Assembly (NCBI RefSeq): GCF_014451325.2
Contig: NZ_JACSCH020000007.1
Location: 130,965 to 194,964 of the forward strand
DNA: 64,000 nt
Direction of reading: 5' to 3'
Source: Streptomyces sp. CB02980
GTDB taxonomy: Bacteria; Actinomycetota; Actinomycetes; Streptomycetales; Streptomycetaceae
Position numbers and translations under genes: made by a program. A model generated the notes under the pieces. The model ran no database searches, had not been told where the DNA came from, and worked only from the letters and a program-made list of their open reading frames with translations. Shown here in pieces: positions 8,498 through 16,657 of this stretch (position 1 is its first letter; each line of letters opens with the position of its first letter).

Positions 8498-8721
8498 TGT
8501 CGGCCGGTACCAAGGCGTCCGAGCTGCGCGAGCTGGGCAACGAGGAGCTTCTCAACAAGCTCCGCGAGGCCAAGGAAGAGCTGTTCAACCTCCGCTTCCA
8601 GGCGGCGACGGGTCAGCTCGAGAACCACGGCCGGCTCAAGTCCGTCCGTAAGGACATCGCCCGGATCTACACCCTGATGCGTGAGCGCGAGCTGGGCATC
8701 GAGACGGTGGAGAACGCCTGA
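8497..8721 (+). CDS. rpmC: 50S ribosomal protein L29
   Basis: A 74-residue L29 beginning MSAGTKASELRELGNEEL, a two-helix protein beside the exit tunnel. The ATG at 8497 overlaps the rplP TGA by one base; the in-frame GTG three bases earlier is an alternative. The conserved NLRFQAATGQLEN and DIARIYTLMRE segments are present. The stop overlaps the rpsQ start (TGATG). Confidence 0.96.
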   Translation: MSAGTKASELRELGNEELLNKLREAKEELFNLRFQAATGQLENHGRLKSVRKDIARIYTLMRERELGIETVENA

Positions 8722-9002
8722 TGAGCGAGAGCAACGTGACTGAGAAGACCGAGCGCAACGCTCGCAAGGTCCGCGAGGGCCTGGTCGTCAGCGACAAGAT
8801 GGACAAGACCGTCGTCGTCGCTGTCGAGGACCGCGTCAAGCACGCGCTGTACGGCAAGGTCATCCGCCGTACGAACAAGCTCAAGGCTCATGACGAGCAG
8901 AACGCTGCCGGCATCGGCGACCGCGTCCTCCTGATGGAGACCCGGAAGCTGTCCGCCACGAAGCACTGGCGCGTCATCGAGATCCTCGAGAAGGCCAAGT
9001 AA
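8721..9002 (+). CDS. rpsQ: 30S ribosomal protein S17
   Basis: A 93-residue S17 with an OB fold: VREGLVVSDKMDKTVVVAVEDRV in the first half and ETRKLSATKHWRVIEILEKAK at the end. S17 is a primary 16S rRNA-binding protein. This is the last gene of the classical S10 operon. Two hairpins follow directly, so part of the transcription may stop or be processed here. Confidence 0.97.
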   Translation: MSESNVTEKTERNARKVREGLVVSDKMDKTVVVAVEDRVKHALYGKVIRRTNKLKAHDEQNAAGIGDRVLLMETRKLSATKHWRVIEILEKAK

Positions 9003-9025
9003 GGAATTTCCCGCAAGGGAAATCC
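9003..9025 (+). promoter_or_regulatory. hairpin with GCAA tetraloop after rpsQ
   Basis: Starting at the first base after the rpsQ stop, ATTTCCC and GGGAAAT pair perfectly around a GCAA loop (9006-9023), and flanking GG/CC pairs extend the stem past a bulged A. GCAA is a stable GNRA tetraloop. There is no T run, so a protein-binding or processing hairpin is as likely as a terminator. Confidence 0.6.
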
Positions 9026-9071
9026 ACATGTTCAGCCTGAGGGGTTTCCCGCAGGTCAGTTCCGCCAGGCT

Positions 9072-9109
9072 CGGTGGGGTTGCGCTGATCGCTTAGCGCA
9101 ACCCCGCCG
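9072..9109 (+). promoter_or_regulatory. 15-bp hairpin between S10 and spc operons
   Basis: Positions 9072-9086 pair with 9095-9109 (14 Watson-Crick pairs and one G-U) around an eight-base loop GATCGCTT. It lies 30 bases before the rplN start. No T tract follows. It probably marks the boundary between the S10 and spc transcription units, as attenuator, processing signal or ribosomal-protein binding site. Confidence 0.65.
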
Positions 9110-9138
9110 GGAACCGGCAGACAAATCAGGAGATAGAC

Positions 9139-9507
9139 GTGATCCAGCAGGAGTCGCGACTGCGTGTCGCCGACAACACTGGTGCCAAGGAGATCCTTTG
9201 CATCCGTGTTCTCGGTGGCTCGGGTCGCCGCTACGCGGGCATCGGTGACGTCATCGTCGCCACCGTCAAGGACGCGATCCCCGGTGGCAACGTGAAGAAG
9301 GGTGACGTCGTCAAGGCGGTCATCGTTCGCACCGTCAAGGAGCGCCGCCGCCAGGACGGCTCGTACATCCGCTTCGACGAGAACGCCGCTGTCATTCTCA
9401 AGAACGACGGCGACCCTCGTGGCACCCGTATCTTCGGCCCGGTCGGCCGTGAGCTGCGCGAGAAGAAGTTCATGAAGATCATCTCGCTCGCGCCGGAGGT
9501 GCTGTAA
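9139..9507 (+). CDS. rplN: 50S ribosomal protein L14
   Basis: A 122-residue L14, exact family length, starting at a GTG with AGGAG upstream. Recognised by IQQESRLRVADNTGAKE and the C-terminal RGTRIFGPVGRELRE. L14 contacts the small subunit at the interface and binds the silencing factor RsfS in other bacteria. First gene of the spc operon; rplX follows after two bases. Confidence 0.98.
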   Translation: MIQQESRLRVADNTGAKEILCIRVLGGSGRRYAGIGDVIVATVKDAIPGGNVKKGDVVKAVIVRTVKERRRQDGSYIRFDENAAVILKNDGDPRGTRIFGPVGRELREKKFMKIISLAPEVL

Positions 9508-9509
9508 GC

Positions 9510-9821
9510 ATGAAGATCAAGAAGGGCGACCTGGTCCAGGTCATCACCGGTAAGGACAAGGGCAAGCAGGGCAAGGTCATCACGGCCTTCCCCCGCGAGA
9601 ACCGCGTCCTCGTCGAGGGTGTCAACCGGGTCAAGAAGCACACGAAGGCCGGCCCGTCGCAGGCCGGTGGCATCGTCACGACCGAGGCTCCGGTCCACGT
9701 CTCCAACGTCCAGCTGGTCGTGGAGAAGGACGGCAAGAAGGTCGTCACGCGTGTCGGATTCCGCTTCGACGACGAGGGCAACAAGATCCGCGTTGCCAAG
9801 CGGACGGGTGAGGACATCTGA
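9510..9821 (+). CDS. rplX: 50S ribosomal protein L24
   Basis: A 103-residue L24 with the N-terminal KOW motif (KKGDLVQVITGKDKGKQGKV) and the following VEGVNRVKKHTK. L24 initiates assembly of the large subunit by binding the 5' end of 23S rRNA. Its TGA overlaps the ATG of rplE, so the two are coupled. Confidence 0.98.
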   Translation: MKIKKGDLVQVITGKDKGKQGKVITAFPRENRVLVEGVNRVKKHTKAGPSQAGGIVTTEAPVHVSNVQLVVEKDGKKVVTRVGFRFDDEGNKIRVAKRTGEDI

Positions 9822-10375
9822 TGGCTACCACCACTCCGCGTCTCAAGACGAAGTACCGCGAGGAGATCGCGGGCAAGCTGCGTGAGGAGTTCTCCTACGA
9901 GAACGTCATGCAGGTTCCCGGCCTCGTGAAGATCGTGGTCAACATGGGTGTCGGCGACGCCGCCCGTGACTCGAAGCTCATGGACGGTGCCGTCCGTGAC
10001 CTGACCACCATCACCGGTCAGAAGCCGGCCGTCACCAAGGCCCGCAAGTCCATCGCGCAGTTCAAGCTTCGCGAAGGACAGCCGATCGGTGCGCACGTCA
10101 CCCTCCGTGGCGACCGCATGTGGGAGTTCCTGGACCGCACCCTGTCGCTCGCGCTTCCGCGCATCCGCGACTTCCGTGGTCTGTCCCCCAAGCAGTTCGA
10201 CGGGCGTGGCAACTACACCTTCGGTCTCACGGAGCAGGTCATGTTCCACGAGATCGACCAGGACAAGATCGACCGTGTCCGGGGTATGGACATCACCGTG
10301 GTGACCACGGCGACCAACGACGACGAGGGCCGTGCCCTTCTGCGTCACCTCGGCTTCCCGTTCAAGGAGGCGTAA
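9821..10375 (+). CDS. rplE: 50S ribosomal protein L5
   Basis: A 184-residue L5: VPGLVKIVVNMGVGDAARDS, the GAHVTLRGDRMWEFLDR segment, and FRGLSPKQFDGRGNYTFGL near the C-terminus. L5 binds 5S rRNA and contacts the P-site tRNA. It follows rplX with a one-base overlap and precedes rpsN by five bases. Confidence 0.98.
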   Translation: MATTTPRLKTKYREEIAGKLREEFSYENVMQVPGLVKIVVNMGVGDAARDSKLMDGAVRDLTTITGQKPAVTKARKSIAQFKLREGQPIGAHVTLRGDRMWEFLDRTLSLALPRIRDFRGLSPKQFDGRGNYTFGLTEQVMFHEIDQDKIDRVRGMDITVVTTATNDDEGRALLRHLGFPFKEA

Positions 10376-10380
10376 GCGAG

Positions 10381-10566
10381 ATGGCGAAGAAGGCTCTCAT
10401 CGCGAAGGCTGCTCGCAAGCCCAAGTTCGGCGTGCGTGGCTACACGCGCTGCCAGCGCTGTGGTCGTCCCCACTCCGTGTACCGCAAGTTCGGCCTGTGC
10501 CGCGTGTGCCTTCGTGAGATGGCTCACCGTGGCGAGCTGCCGGGCGTGACCAAGAGCTCCTGGTAA
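10381..10566 (+). CDS. rpsN: 30S ribosomal protein S14, zinc-binding type
   Basis: A 61-residue S14 of the short (type Z) form. The zinc ligands are visible as CQRC and CRVC flanking GRPHSVYRKFGL. Many actinobacteria also hold a longer zinc-free S14 under Zur control elsewhere on the chromosome; that copy is not in this window. It is followed by a 206-base gap, so the spc operon may have an internal leader before rpsH. Confidence 0.97.
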   Translation: MAKKALIAKAARKPKFGVRGYTRCQRCGRPHSVYRKFGLCRVCLREMAHRGELPGVTKSSW

Positions 10567-10772
10567 TCCCTTACTTGGGATGACCGGAGTCTCTCGGTAA
10601 GCACTGGGTTGTCGGATGCCCATCGCTCCATGGCTTAGGCTAGGAGGGTTGGGCGTCCGTCGCCCGTACGACTTACTACGCCGTAGGTCCCCGCGCCGCA
10701 CCCGTCCCGCCCCTGTGTGGGGAGAGGGATGGCGCACTGGAAACCCCGGCGAGAGAGGCCGAAGGCCAATTC

Positions 10773-11171
10773 ATGACCATGACTGATCCGATCGCGGACA
10801 TGCTGACTCGTCTGCGTAACGCGAACTCGGCATACCACGACTCCGTGACGATGCCGCACAGCAAGATCAAGTCTCACATCGCGGAAATCCTCCAGCAGGA
10901 GGGCTTCATCACGGGCTGGAAGGTCGAGGACGCCGAGGTCGGCAAGAACCTCGTCCTCGAGCTCAAGTTCGGTCCGAACCGTGAGCGCTCCATCGCGGGC
11001 ATCAAGCGGATCTCGAAGCCCGGTCTCCGGGTTTACGCGAAGTCCACCAACCTGCCGAAGGTCCTCGGCGGCCTGGGCGTGGCGATCATCTCCACGTCCC
11101 ACGGTCTCCTGACCGGCCAGCAGGCAGGCAAGAAGGGCGTAGGTGGGGAAGTCCTCGCCTACGTCTGGTAG
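10773..11171 (+). CDS. rpsH: 30S ribosomal protein S8
   Basis: A 132-residue S8: TMTDPIADMLTRLRNANSAY at the start and GVGGEVLAYVW at the C-terminus. S8 is a primary 16S rRNA binder and the translational repressor of the spc operon in Escherichia coli. The gap of 206 bases before this gene (10567-10772) contains no gene and no strong hairpin that I could find; a TAGGCT at about 10638 could be a -10 element. Confidence 0.97.
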   Translation: MTMTDPIADMLTRLRNANSAYHDSVTMPHSKIKSHIAEILQQEGFITGWKVEDAEVGKNLVLELKFGPNRERSIAGIKRISKPGLRVYAKSTNLPKVLGGLGVAIISTSHGLLTGQQAGKKGVGGEVLAYVW

Positions 11172-11192
11172 TCGGGAAAGGAAGGAAAGCTC

Positions 11193-11732
11193 ATGTCGCG
11201 TATTGGCAAGCTGCCTATCCCGGTTCCCGCCGGCGTGGACGTCACCATCGATGGCCGCACGGTCACGGTGAAGGGTTCCAAGGGCACCCTGAGCCACACC
11301 GTTGCCGCTCCGATCGAGATCGTTAAGGGCGAGGAGGGCGTTCTGAACGTCTCTCGTCCGAACGACGAGCGTCAGAACAAGGCCCTTCACGGCCTGTCCC
11401 GCACGCTGGTGGCCAACATGATCACCGGTGTGACCCAGGGTTACGTGAAGGCGCTCGAGATCAGCGGTGTCGGTTACCGCGTGGCCGCGAAGGGCTCCAA
11501 CCTGGAGTTCCAGCTCGGCTACAGCCACCCGATCCTGGTCGAGGCGCCCGAGGGCATCTCGTTCAAGGTCGAGTCGCCGACCAAGTTTTCGGTCGAGGGC
11601 ATCGACAAGCAGAAGGTCGGCGAGGTCGCGGCGAACATCCGCAAGCTGCGGAAGCCCGACCCGTACAAGGCCAAGGGCGTCAAGTACGCCGGCGAGGTCA
11701 TCCGCCGCAAGGTCGGAAAGGCTGGTAAGTAA
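11193..11732 (+). CDS. rplF: 50S ribosomal protein L6
   Basis: A 179-residue L6 made of two similar domains. N-terminal SRIGKLPIPVPAGVDVTIDG and the C-terminal RKPDPYKAKGVKYAGEVIRR signature are both present. L6 lies near the sarcin-ricin loop and factor-binding site. GGAAAGGAAGG before the ATG is a strong ribosome-binding site; rplR follows after three bases. Confidence 0.98.
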   Translation: MSRIGKLPIPVPAGVDVTIDGRTVTVKGSKGTLSHTVAAPIEIVKGEEGVLNVSRPNDERQNKALHGLSRTLVANMITGVTQGYVKALEISGVGYRVAAKGSNLEFQLGYSHPILVEAPEGISFKVESPTKFSVEGIDKQKVGEVAANIRKLRKPDPYKAKGVKYAGEVIRRKVGKAGK

Positions 11733-11735
11733 GCC

Positions 11736-12119
11736 ATGGCATACGGTGTGAAGATCGCCAAGGGCGACGCTTACAAGCGTGCCGCCAAGGCGCGCCGCCA
11801 CATCCGCATCCGCAAGAACGTGTCGGGTACGGCGGAGCGTCCGCGCCTCGTCGTGACGCGTTCGAACCGCGGCATCACCGCTCAGGTCATCGACGACCTC
11901 AAGGGTCACACCCTTGCGTCTGCGTCGAACCTGGACGCGTCGATCCGCGGTGGCGAGGGTGACAAGTCCGCGCAGGCCAAGCAGGTCGGAGCTCTCGTCG
12001 CCGAGCGCGCCAAGGCCGCTGGCGTCGAGGCTGTCGTGTTCGACCGTGGTGGCAACAGGTACGCCGGGCGCATTGCCGCTCTGGCTGACGCCGCCCGCGA
12101 AGCCGGGCTGAAGTTCTAA
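11736..12119 (+). CDS. rplR: 50S ribosomal protein L18
   Basis: A 127-residue L18, a 5S rRNA-binding protein. Diagnostic stretches are RRHIRIRKNVSGTAERPRLV and the C-terminal FDRGGNRYAGRIAALADAAR. It follows rplF by three bases and precedes rpsE by 46 bases. Confidence 0.98.
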   Translation: MAYGVKIAKGDAYKRAAKARRHIRIRKNVSGTAERPRLVVTRSNRGITAQVIDDLKGHTLASASNLDASIRGGEGDKSAQAKQVGALVAERAKAAGVEAVVFDRGGNRYAGRIAALADAAREAGLKF

Positions 12120-12165
12120 GCCCCGGTTCCGGGACTAACGGACGTAACAGAGAGAGGTAAATCCA

Positions 12166-12768
12166 ATGGCTGGACCCCAGCGCCGCGGAAGCGGTGCCGG
12201 TGGCGGCGAGCGGCGGGACCGGAAGGGCCGCGACGGTGGCGCTGCCGCCGAGAAGACCGCGTACGTTGAGCGCGTTGTCGCGATCAACCGCGTCGCCAAG
12301 GTTGTCAAGGGTGGTCGCCGCTTCAGCTTCACCGCGCTGGTCGTGGTGGGCGACGGTGACGGCACCGTAGGTGTCGGTTACGGCAAGGCCAAGGAAGTTC
12401 CCGCGGCCATCGCCAAGGGTGTCGAGGAAGCCAAGAAGAACTTCTTCAAGGTTCCGCGCATCCAGGGCACCATCCCTCACCCGATCCAGGGCGAGAAGGC
12501 TGCGGGCGTCGTCCTGCTCAAGCCGGCTTCCCCCGGTACCGGTGTTATCGCCGGTGGCCCGGTGCGCGCCGTGCTCGAGTGCGCCGGCGTTCACGACATC
12601 CTGTCGAAGTCGCTCGGCTCCGACAACGCGATCAACATCGTGCACGCGACCGTGGCGGCCCTCAAGGGCCTGCAGCGTCCCGAGGAGATCGCGGCTCGCC
12701 GTGGTCTGCCCCTCGAGGACGTCGCCCCCGCGGCTCTGCTCCGTGCACGTGCTGGGGCGGGTGCGTAA
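12166..12768 (+). CDS. rpsE: 30S ribosomal protein S5
   Basis: A 200-residue S5. Residues 1-30 are a Gly/Arg-rich extension common in actinobacteria; the double-stranded RNA-binding core follows with VVKGGRRFSFTALVVVGDGD and the C-terminal ASPGTGVIAGGPVRAVLE. S5 helps maintain decoding accuracy and mRNA entry; its loop is the site of spectinomycin resistance changes. The TAA overlaps the rpmD ATG. Confidence 0.98.
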   Translation: MAGPQRRGSGAGGGERRDRKGRDGGAAAEKTAYVERVVAINRVAKVVKGGRRFSFTALVVVGDGDGTVGVGYGKAKEVPAAIAKGVEEAKKNFFKVPRIQGTIPHPIQGEKAAGVVLLKPASPGTGVIAGGPVRAVLECAGVHDILSKSLGSDNAINIVHATVAALKGLQRPEEIAARRGLPLEDVAPAALLRARAGAGA

Positions 12769-12950
12769 TGGCTCGCCTCAAGGTCACGCAGACGAAGTCG
12801 TACATCGGCAGCAAGCAGAACCACCGCGACACCCTGCGTTCGCTCGGCCTCAAGAAGGTCAACGACGTGGTTGTCAAGGAGGATCGTCCCGAGTTCCGCG
12901 GCATGGTGCACACCGTCCGCCACCTCGTGACGGTCGAGGAGGTTGACTGA
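12768..12950 (+). CDS. rpmD: 50S ribosomal protein L30
   Basis: A 60-residue L30 (MARLKVTQTKSYIGSKQNHR at the start, MVHTVRHLVTVEEVD at the end). The ATG at 12768 overlaps the rpsE stop (TAATG) and gives the normal L30 length; upstream in-frame starts lie inside rpsE and are rejected. The stop is one base before the rplO start. Confidence 0.97.
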   Translation: MARLKVTQTKSYIGSKQNHRDTLRSLGLKKVNDVVVKEDRPEFRGMVHTVRHLVTVEEVD

Positions 12951-12951
12951 C

Positions 12952-13407
12952 ATGGCGGAGAACAGCCCGCTGAAGGCCCACAACCTCCGTCCCGCCCCCG
13001 GTGCCAAGACCGCGAAGACCCGTGTCGGTCGTGGTGAGGCGTCGAAGGGTAAGACGGCCGGTCGTGGTACCAAGGGTACGAAGGCCCGTTACCAGGTTCC
13101 GCAGCGCTTCGAGGGTGGGCAGATGCCCCTCCACATGCGTCTGCCGAAGCTCAAGGGCTTCAAGAACCCGTTCCGCACCGAGTTCCAGGTCGTGAACCTG
13201 GACAAGCTCGGCGCTCTCTACCCCGAGGGTGGAGAGGTCACGGTGGCCGACCTGGTCGCCAAGGGCGCGGTTCGCAAGAACCAGCTCGTCAAGGTGCTCG
13301 GCACCGGCGAGATCACCGTGGCGCTGCAGGTTTCGGTTGACGCCGTCTCCGGCTCCGCCAAGGAGAAGATCACCGCCGCCGGCGGCACCGTCACCGAGCT
13401 CGTCTAA
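12952..13407 (+). CDS. rplO: 50S ribosomal protein L15
   Basis: A 151-residue L15, starting MAENSPLKAHNLRPAPGAKT. The glycine-rich RVGRGEASKGKTAGRGTKG and the EGGQMPLHMRLPKLKGF stretches are typical. The ATG at 12952 is chosen over one nine bases upstream, which falls within the rpmD stop region. The strong hairpin at 13433-13466 follows. Confidence 0.97.
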   Translation: MAENSPLKAHNLRPAPGAKTAKTRVGRGEASKGKTAGRGTKGTKARYQVPQRFEGGQMPLHMRLPKLKGFKNPFRTEFQVVNLDKLGALYPEGGEVTVADLVAKGAVRKNQLVKVLGTGEITVALQVSVDAVSGSAKEKITAAGGTVTELV

Positions 13408-13432
13408 GACGACTCGATGGCTTGAACATCCG

Positions 13433-13466
13433 ATCGGGGATGCCTCCCAAAAGGGGCATCCCCGAT
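13433..13466 (+). terminator. hairpin between rplO and secY
   Basis: ATCGGGGATGCC (13433-13444) pairs perfectly with GGCATCCCCGAT (13455-13466), and inner T-G and C-G pairs close a short CCCAAAA-like loop. The downstream bases TGGTCGTTCC are only weakly T-rich. It is likely a partial terminator or attenuator separating rplO from secY-adk. Confidence 0.65.
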
Positions 13467-13620
13467 TGGTCGTTCCTAGGGGGGCATGGTCGCCGGTAAG
13501 GTGGCGTGCACTGTCTAGGCTCCGTGCGGTATGCCCGCACGGGATTGATGACCGATACCTATTCGTCGAACCTCAAGACCGTCACCCTTGACGCCTAGCG
13601 CGGGGGTCGCAGGAGGCACC

Positions 13621-14940
13621 GTGCTCACCGCGTTCGCCCGGGCGTTCAAGACGCCCGACCTGCGCAAGAAGCTGCTCTTCACGCTCGCCATCATCGTGCT
13701 GTACCGCCTCGGGGCCCACATCCCGGTCCCCGGCGTCAGCTACGAGGCCGTCCAGCAGTGTGTCAAGCAGGCCAGCGAGGGCAACAACAGCCTCTTCGGC
13801 CTGGTCAACATGTTCAGTGGCGGAGCGCTGCTGCAGATCACCATCTTCGCGCTCGGCATCATGCCGTACATCACGGCCAGCATCATCCTGCAGCTGCTGA
13901 CCGTCGTGATCCCGCGTCTCGAAGCCCTCAAGAAGGAGGGCCAGTCGGGTACTGCCAAGATCACGCAGTACACCCGGTACCTGACGGTCGCCCTCGCCGT
14001 GCTGCAGGGCACCGGTCTCGTCGCCACCGCCAAGAGCGGTGCGCTGTTCAGTGGCTGCCGCGTCGCCGACCAGGTCGTGCCCGACCCGTCGATCTTCACC
14101 ATCGCCACGATGGTCCTCACGATGACCGCCGGTACCTGCATCGTCATGTGGCTCGGCGAGCTCATCACCGACCGCGGCATCGGCAACGGCATGTCGATCC
14201 TGATGTTCATCTCGATCGCCGCCGGCTTCCCGGGCGCCCTGTGGGCCATCAAGGAGAGCGGCAAGCTCGCCAAGGGCTGGATCGAGTTCGGCACCGTCAT
14301 CCTCATCGGCTTCGTGATGGTGGCCCTCGTGGTCTTCGTCGAGCAGGCCCAGCGCCGGATCCCGGTGCAGTACGCGAAGCGCATGATCGGCCGGCGCTCC
14401 TACGGCGGTACGTCCACGTACATCCCGCTGAAGGTGAACCAGGCGGGTGTGATTCCTGTCATCTTCGCGTCGTCGCTGCTCTACATCCCGGCCTTGATCG
14501 CGCAGTTCTCGAACTCCACCGCAGGGTGGAAGACCTGGATCGAAGCCCACTTCGTCAAGGGTGACCACCCCTACTACATCGCGACGTACTTCCTCCTGAT
14601 CGTGTTCTTCGCCTTCTTCTATGTGGCGATCTCGTTCAACCCCGAGGAAGTCGCGGACAACATGAAGAAGTATGGTGGCTTCATCCCGGGTATCCGGGCT
14701 GGTCGACCTACTGCCGAGTATCTGAGCTACGTGCTCAACCGGATCACTTGGCCGGGCTCGCTGTACTTGGGTCTGATCGCTCTTGTGCCGACGATGGCGT
14801 TGGCAGGCTTCGGTGGCGCCAATGCCAACTTCCCCTTCGGTGGGACGAGCATCCTCATCATCGTGGGTGTGGGGCTGGAGACCGTGAAGCAGATCGAGAG
14901 CCAGCTCCAGCAGCGCAATTACGAAGGGTTCCTCCGCTGA
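13621..14940 (+). CDS. secY: protein translocase subunit SecY
   Basis: A 439-residue polytopic membrane protein with about ten transmembrane segments, the channel of the Sec translocon. Diagnostic features: FKTPDLRKKLLFTLAIIVLY before segment 1, GIMPYITASIILQLLTVV, and IPLKVNQAGVIPVIFASSLL in the middle. The GTG at 13621 is chosen because AGGAGG lies seven bases upstream; a frame starting at 13588 would add residues not found in the family. A -10-like TAGGCT is present at 13516-13521. adk overlaps the stop by one base. Confidence 0.97.
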   Translation: MLTAFARAFKTPDLRKKLLFTLAIIVLYRLGAHIPVPGVSYEAVQQCVKQASEGNNSLFGLVNMFSGGALLQITIFALGIMPYITASIILQLLTVVIPRLEALKKEGQSGTAKITQYTRYLTVALAVLQGTGLVATAKSGALFSGCRVADQVVPDPSIFTIATMVLTMTAGTCIVMWLGELITDRGIGNGMSILMFISIAAGFPGALWAIKESGKLAKGWIEFGTVILIGFVMVALVVFVEQAQRRIPVQYAKRMIGRRSYGGTSTYIPLKVNQAGVIPVIFASSLLYIPALIAQFSNSTAGWKTWIEAHFVKGDHPYYIATYFLLIVFFAFFYVAISFNPEEVADNMKKYGGFIPGIRAGRPTAEYLSYVLNRITWPGSLYLGLIALVPTMALAGFGGANANFPFGGTSILIIVGVGLETVKQIESQLQQRNYEGFLR

Positions 14941-15587
14941 TGCGAATCGTCCTCGTCGGACCGCCCGGTGCCGGCAAGGGAACGCAGGCTGCGTTCCTTG
15001 CCAAGAACCTGGACATCCCGCACATCTCCACGGGCGACCTGTTCCGCGCCAACATCTCTCAGGGCACGGAGCTGGGTCTCAAGGCCAAGGCGTTCATGGA
15101 CGCCGGCGACCTGGTGCCCGACGAGGTGACCATCGGGATGGCCAAGGACCGGATGGAGCAGCAGGACGCCGTCAACGGCTTCCTGCTGGACGGGTTCCCC
15201 CGCAACGTGGCTCAGGCCGAGGCTCTGGACGTGGTCCTGAAGGCCGAGGACATGCAGCTCGACGCGGTGCTGGACCTGGAGGTCCCCGAGGACGAGGTCG
15301 TGAAGCGGATCGCGGGTCGCCGCATCTGCCGCAACGACAGCGCGCACGTCTTCCACGTGGAGTACAACGCGCCGAAGACCGAGGGCGTCTGCGACGCCTG
15401 CGGCGGCGAGCTGTACCAGCGTGCGGACGACTCCGAGGAGACGGTCCGCAAGCGCCTGGAGGTCTACCACACGCAGACCGAGCCGATCATCGACTACTAC
15501 CGGGCGCAGAACCTGGTCGTGACGATCTCGGCGCTCGGCAAGGTGGACGAGGTCACGGCGAAGGCGATGGCCGCGCTCAAGAAGTAA
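14940..15587 (+). CDS. adk: adenylate kinase
   Basis: A 215-residue adenylate kinase that interconverts ATP plus AMP with two ADP. The P-loop GPPGAGKGTQ is at residues 7-16, and HISTGDLFR and LLDGFPRN (AMP site) follow. The LID region (GRRICRNDSAHVF ... VCDACGGELYQR) keeps only some of the cysteines of zinc-binding LID domains, so a tightly bound zinc is unlikely. The ATG overlaps the secY TGA (TGATG). A strong terminator follows. Confidence 0.97.
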   Translation: MRIVLVGPPGAGKGTQAAFLAKNLDIPHISTGDLFRANISQGTELGLKAKAFMDAGDLVPDEVTIGMAKDRMEQQDAVNGFLLDGFPRNVAQAEALDVVLKAEDMQLDAVLDLEVPEDEVVKRIAGRRICRNDSAHVFHVEYNAPKTEGVCDACGGELYQRADDSEETVRKRLEVYHTQTEPIIDYYRAQNLVVTISALGKVDEVTAKAMAALKK

Positions 15588-15600
15588 CCCTGGTTCGTCC

Positions 15601-15641
15601 GATACGGCCGCGGTGCCCCTCAGGGGCGCCGCGGCCGTATC
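15601..15641 (+). terminator. intrinsic-type terminator after adk
   Basis: Nineteen bases on each side (15601-15619 and 15623-15641) form a stem with a single G-U pair and a TCA loop, followed by the T-rich GTTGTTCTGTTCC. This is the clearest end of the spc/secY-adk transcript. Confidence 0.88.
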
Positions 15642-15683
15642 GTTGTTCTGTTCCCCGTACTCGATGGAAAGGCCGCGGCCACG

Positions 15684-16535
15684 ATGGTGCAGATCAAGAC
15701 CCCCGAGCAGATCGCGAAGATGCGCGAGGCGGGGCTGGTCGTCGCCGCCATTCACGCGGCGACCCGTGAGGCCGCCGTGCCGGGCGCCACGACGAAGGAC
15801 CTGGACGAGGTCGCGCGGAAGGTCATCGCCGACCACGGGGCGAAGTCGAACTTCCTCGGGTACGGCGGGTTCCCCGCGACGATCTGCACCTCGGTGAACG
15901 AGGTCGTCGTCCACGGCATCCCCGACGACAAGACCGTCCTCAAGGACGGCGACATCATCTCCATCGACGCGGGCGCGATCGTGGACGGCTGGCACGGTGA
16001 CGCGGCCTACACGGCCTTCGTGGGCACCGGGCACGCGCCCGAGCTCGTGGAGCTCTCCCGGGTCACGGAGGAGTCGATGTGGGCCGGCATCGCGGCCATG
16101 CGGCTCGGCAACCGTCTGGTGGACATCTCGAAGGCGATCGAGACGTACATCAAGCGCCAGCCGCGTCCGGCCGTCGGCGACCACAGCCTGGGCCGGTACG
16201 GGATCATCGAGGACTACGGCGGCCACGGCATCGGCACCGAGATGCACATGGACCCGCACCTGCTGAACTACGTCTCCCGCAAGCGCGGCAAGGGCCCGAA
16301 GCTGGTCCCCGGCCTGTGCCTGGCGATCGAGCCGATGGTCTCCCTGGGCACCCCGCAGACGGAGGTCCTGAAGGACGACTGGACGGTCATCACGACCGAC
16401 GGCACCTGGTCCTCCCACTGGGAGCACTCGATCGCCCTGACCGAGGAGGGCCCCCTGGTCCTGACGGCGGTCGACGGCGGCAAGGCGAAGCTGGCGGAGC
16501 TGGGTGTGACGGCGGCGCCGGACCCGCTGGCGTAG
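15684..16535 (+). CDS. map: type I methionine aminopeptidase
   Basis: A 283-residue metalloprotease that removes the N-terminal Met from new proteins. Metal ligands are visible in SIDAGAIVDGWHGDAAYTAF (two Asp), GGHGIG (His), and the AIEPMV Glu. There is no N-terminal zinc-finger extension. It lies after the adk terminator and should have its own promoter, though none stands out in the 42 bases between. Confidence 0.95.
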   Translation: MVQIKTPEQIAKMREAGLVVAAIHAATREAAVPGATTKDLDEVARKVIADHGAKSNFLGYGGFPATICTSVNEVVVHGIPDDKTVLKDGDIISIDAGAIVDGWHGDAAYTAFVGTGHAPELVELSRVTEESMWAGIAAMRLGNRLVDISKAIETYIKRQPRPAVGDHSLGRYGIIEDYGGHGIGTEMHMDPHLLNYVSRKRGKGPKLVPGLCLAIEPMVSLGTPQTEVLKDDWTVITTDGTWSSHWEHSIALTEEGPLVLTAVDGGKAKLAELGVTAAPDPLA

Positions 16536-16595
16536 CGGACGCCCTTCCCGCACCCGCGCCGGTTCACCGGTCGGGCACCTGCCCCCCGGTTCGCC

Positions 16596-16657
16596 GGTCG
16601 GAGGCCGGCGCAGCGGGCCGAAGCTTGTGAGGCGCCCCCGGGCGCCGAGCCCGCGAG
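16596..16657 (+). repeat. dispersed intergenic element, copy A
   Basis: Contains GGCCGGCGCAGCGGG (16603-16617), an inner palindrome GGCGCCC/GGGCGCC and ends near GAGCCCGCGAG. About three quarters of it aligns with 23721-23774 on the same strand, and its 15-base core is identical to the reverse complement of 35809-35823. The inner palindromes could act as terminators in both directions. Confidence 0.6.

Noticed and set aside
10381..10566. Zur-regulated zinc-free S14
   Set aside because: The protein has two CxxC pairs, so it is the zinc-binding form, and no Zur-box-like sequence was seen upstream.
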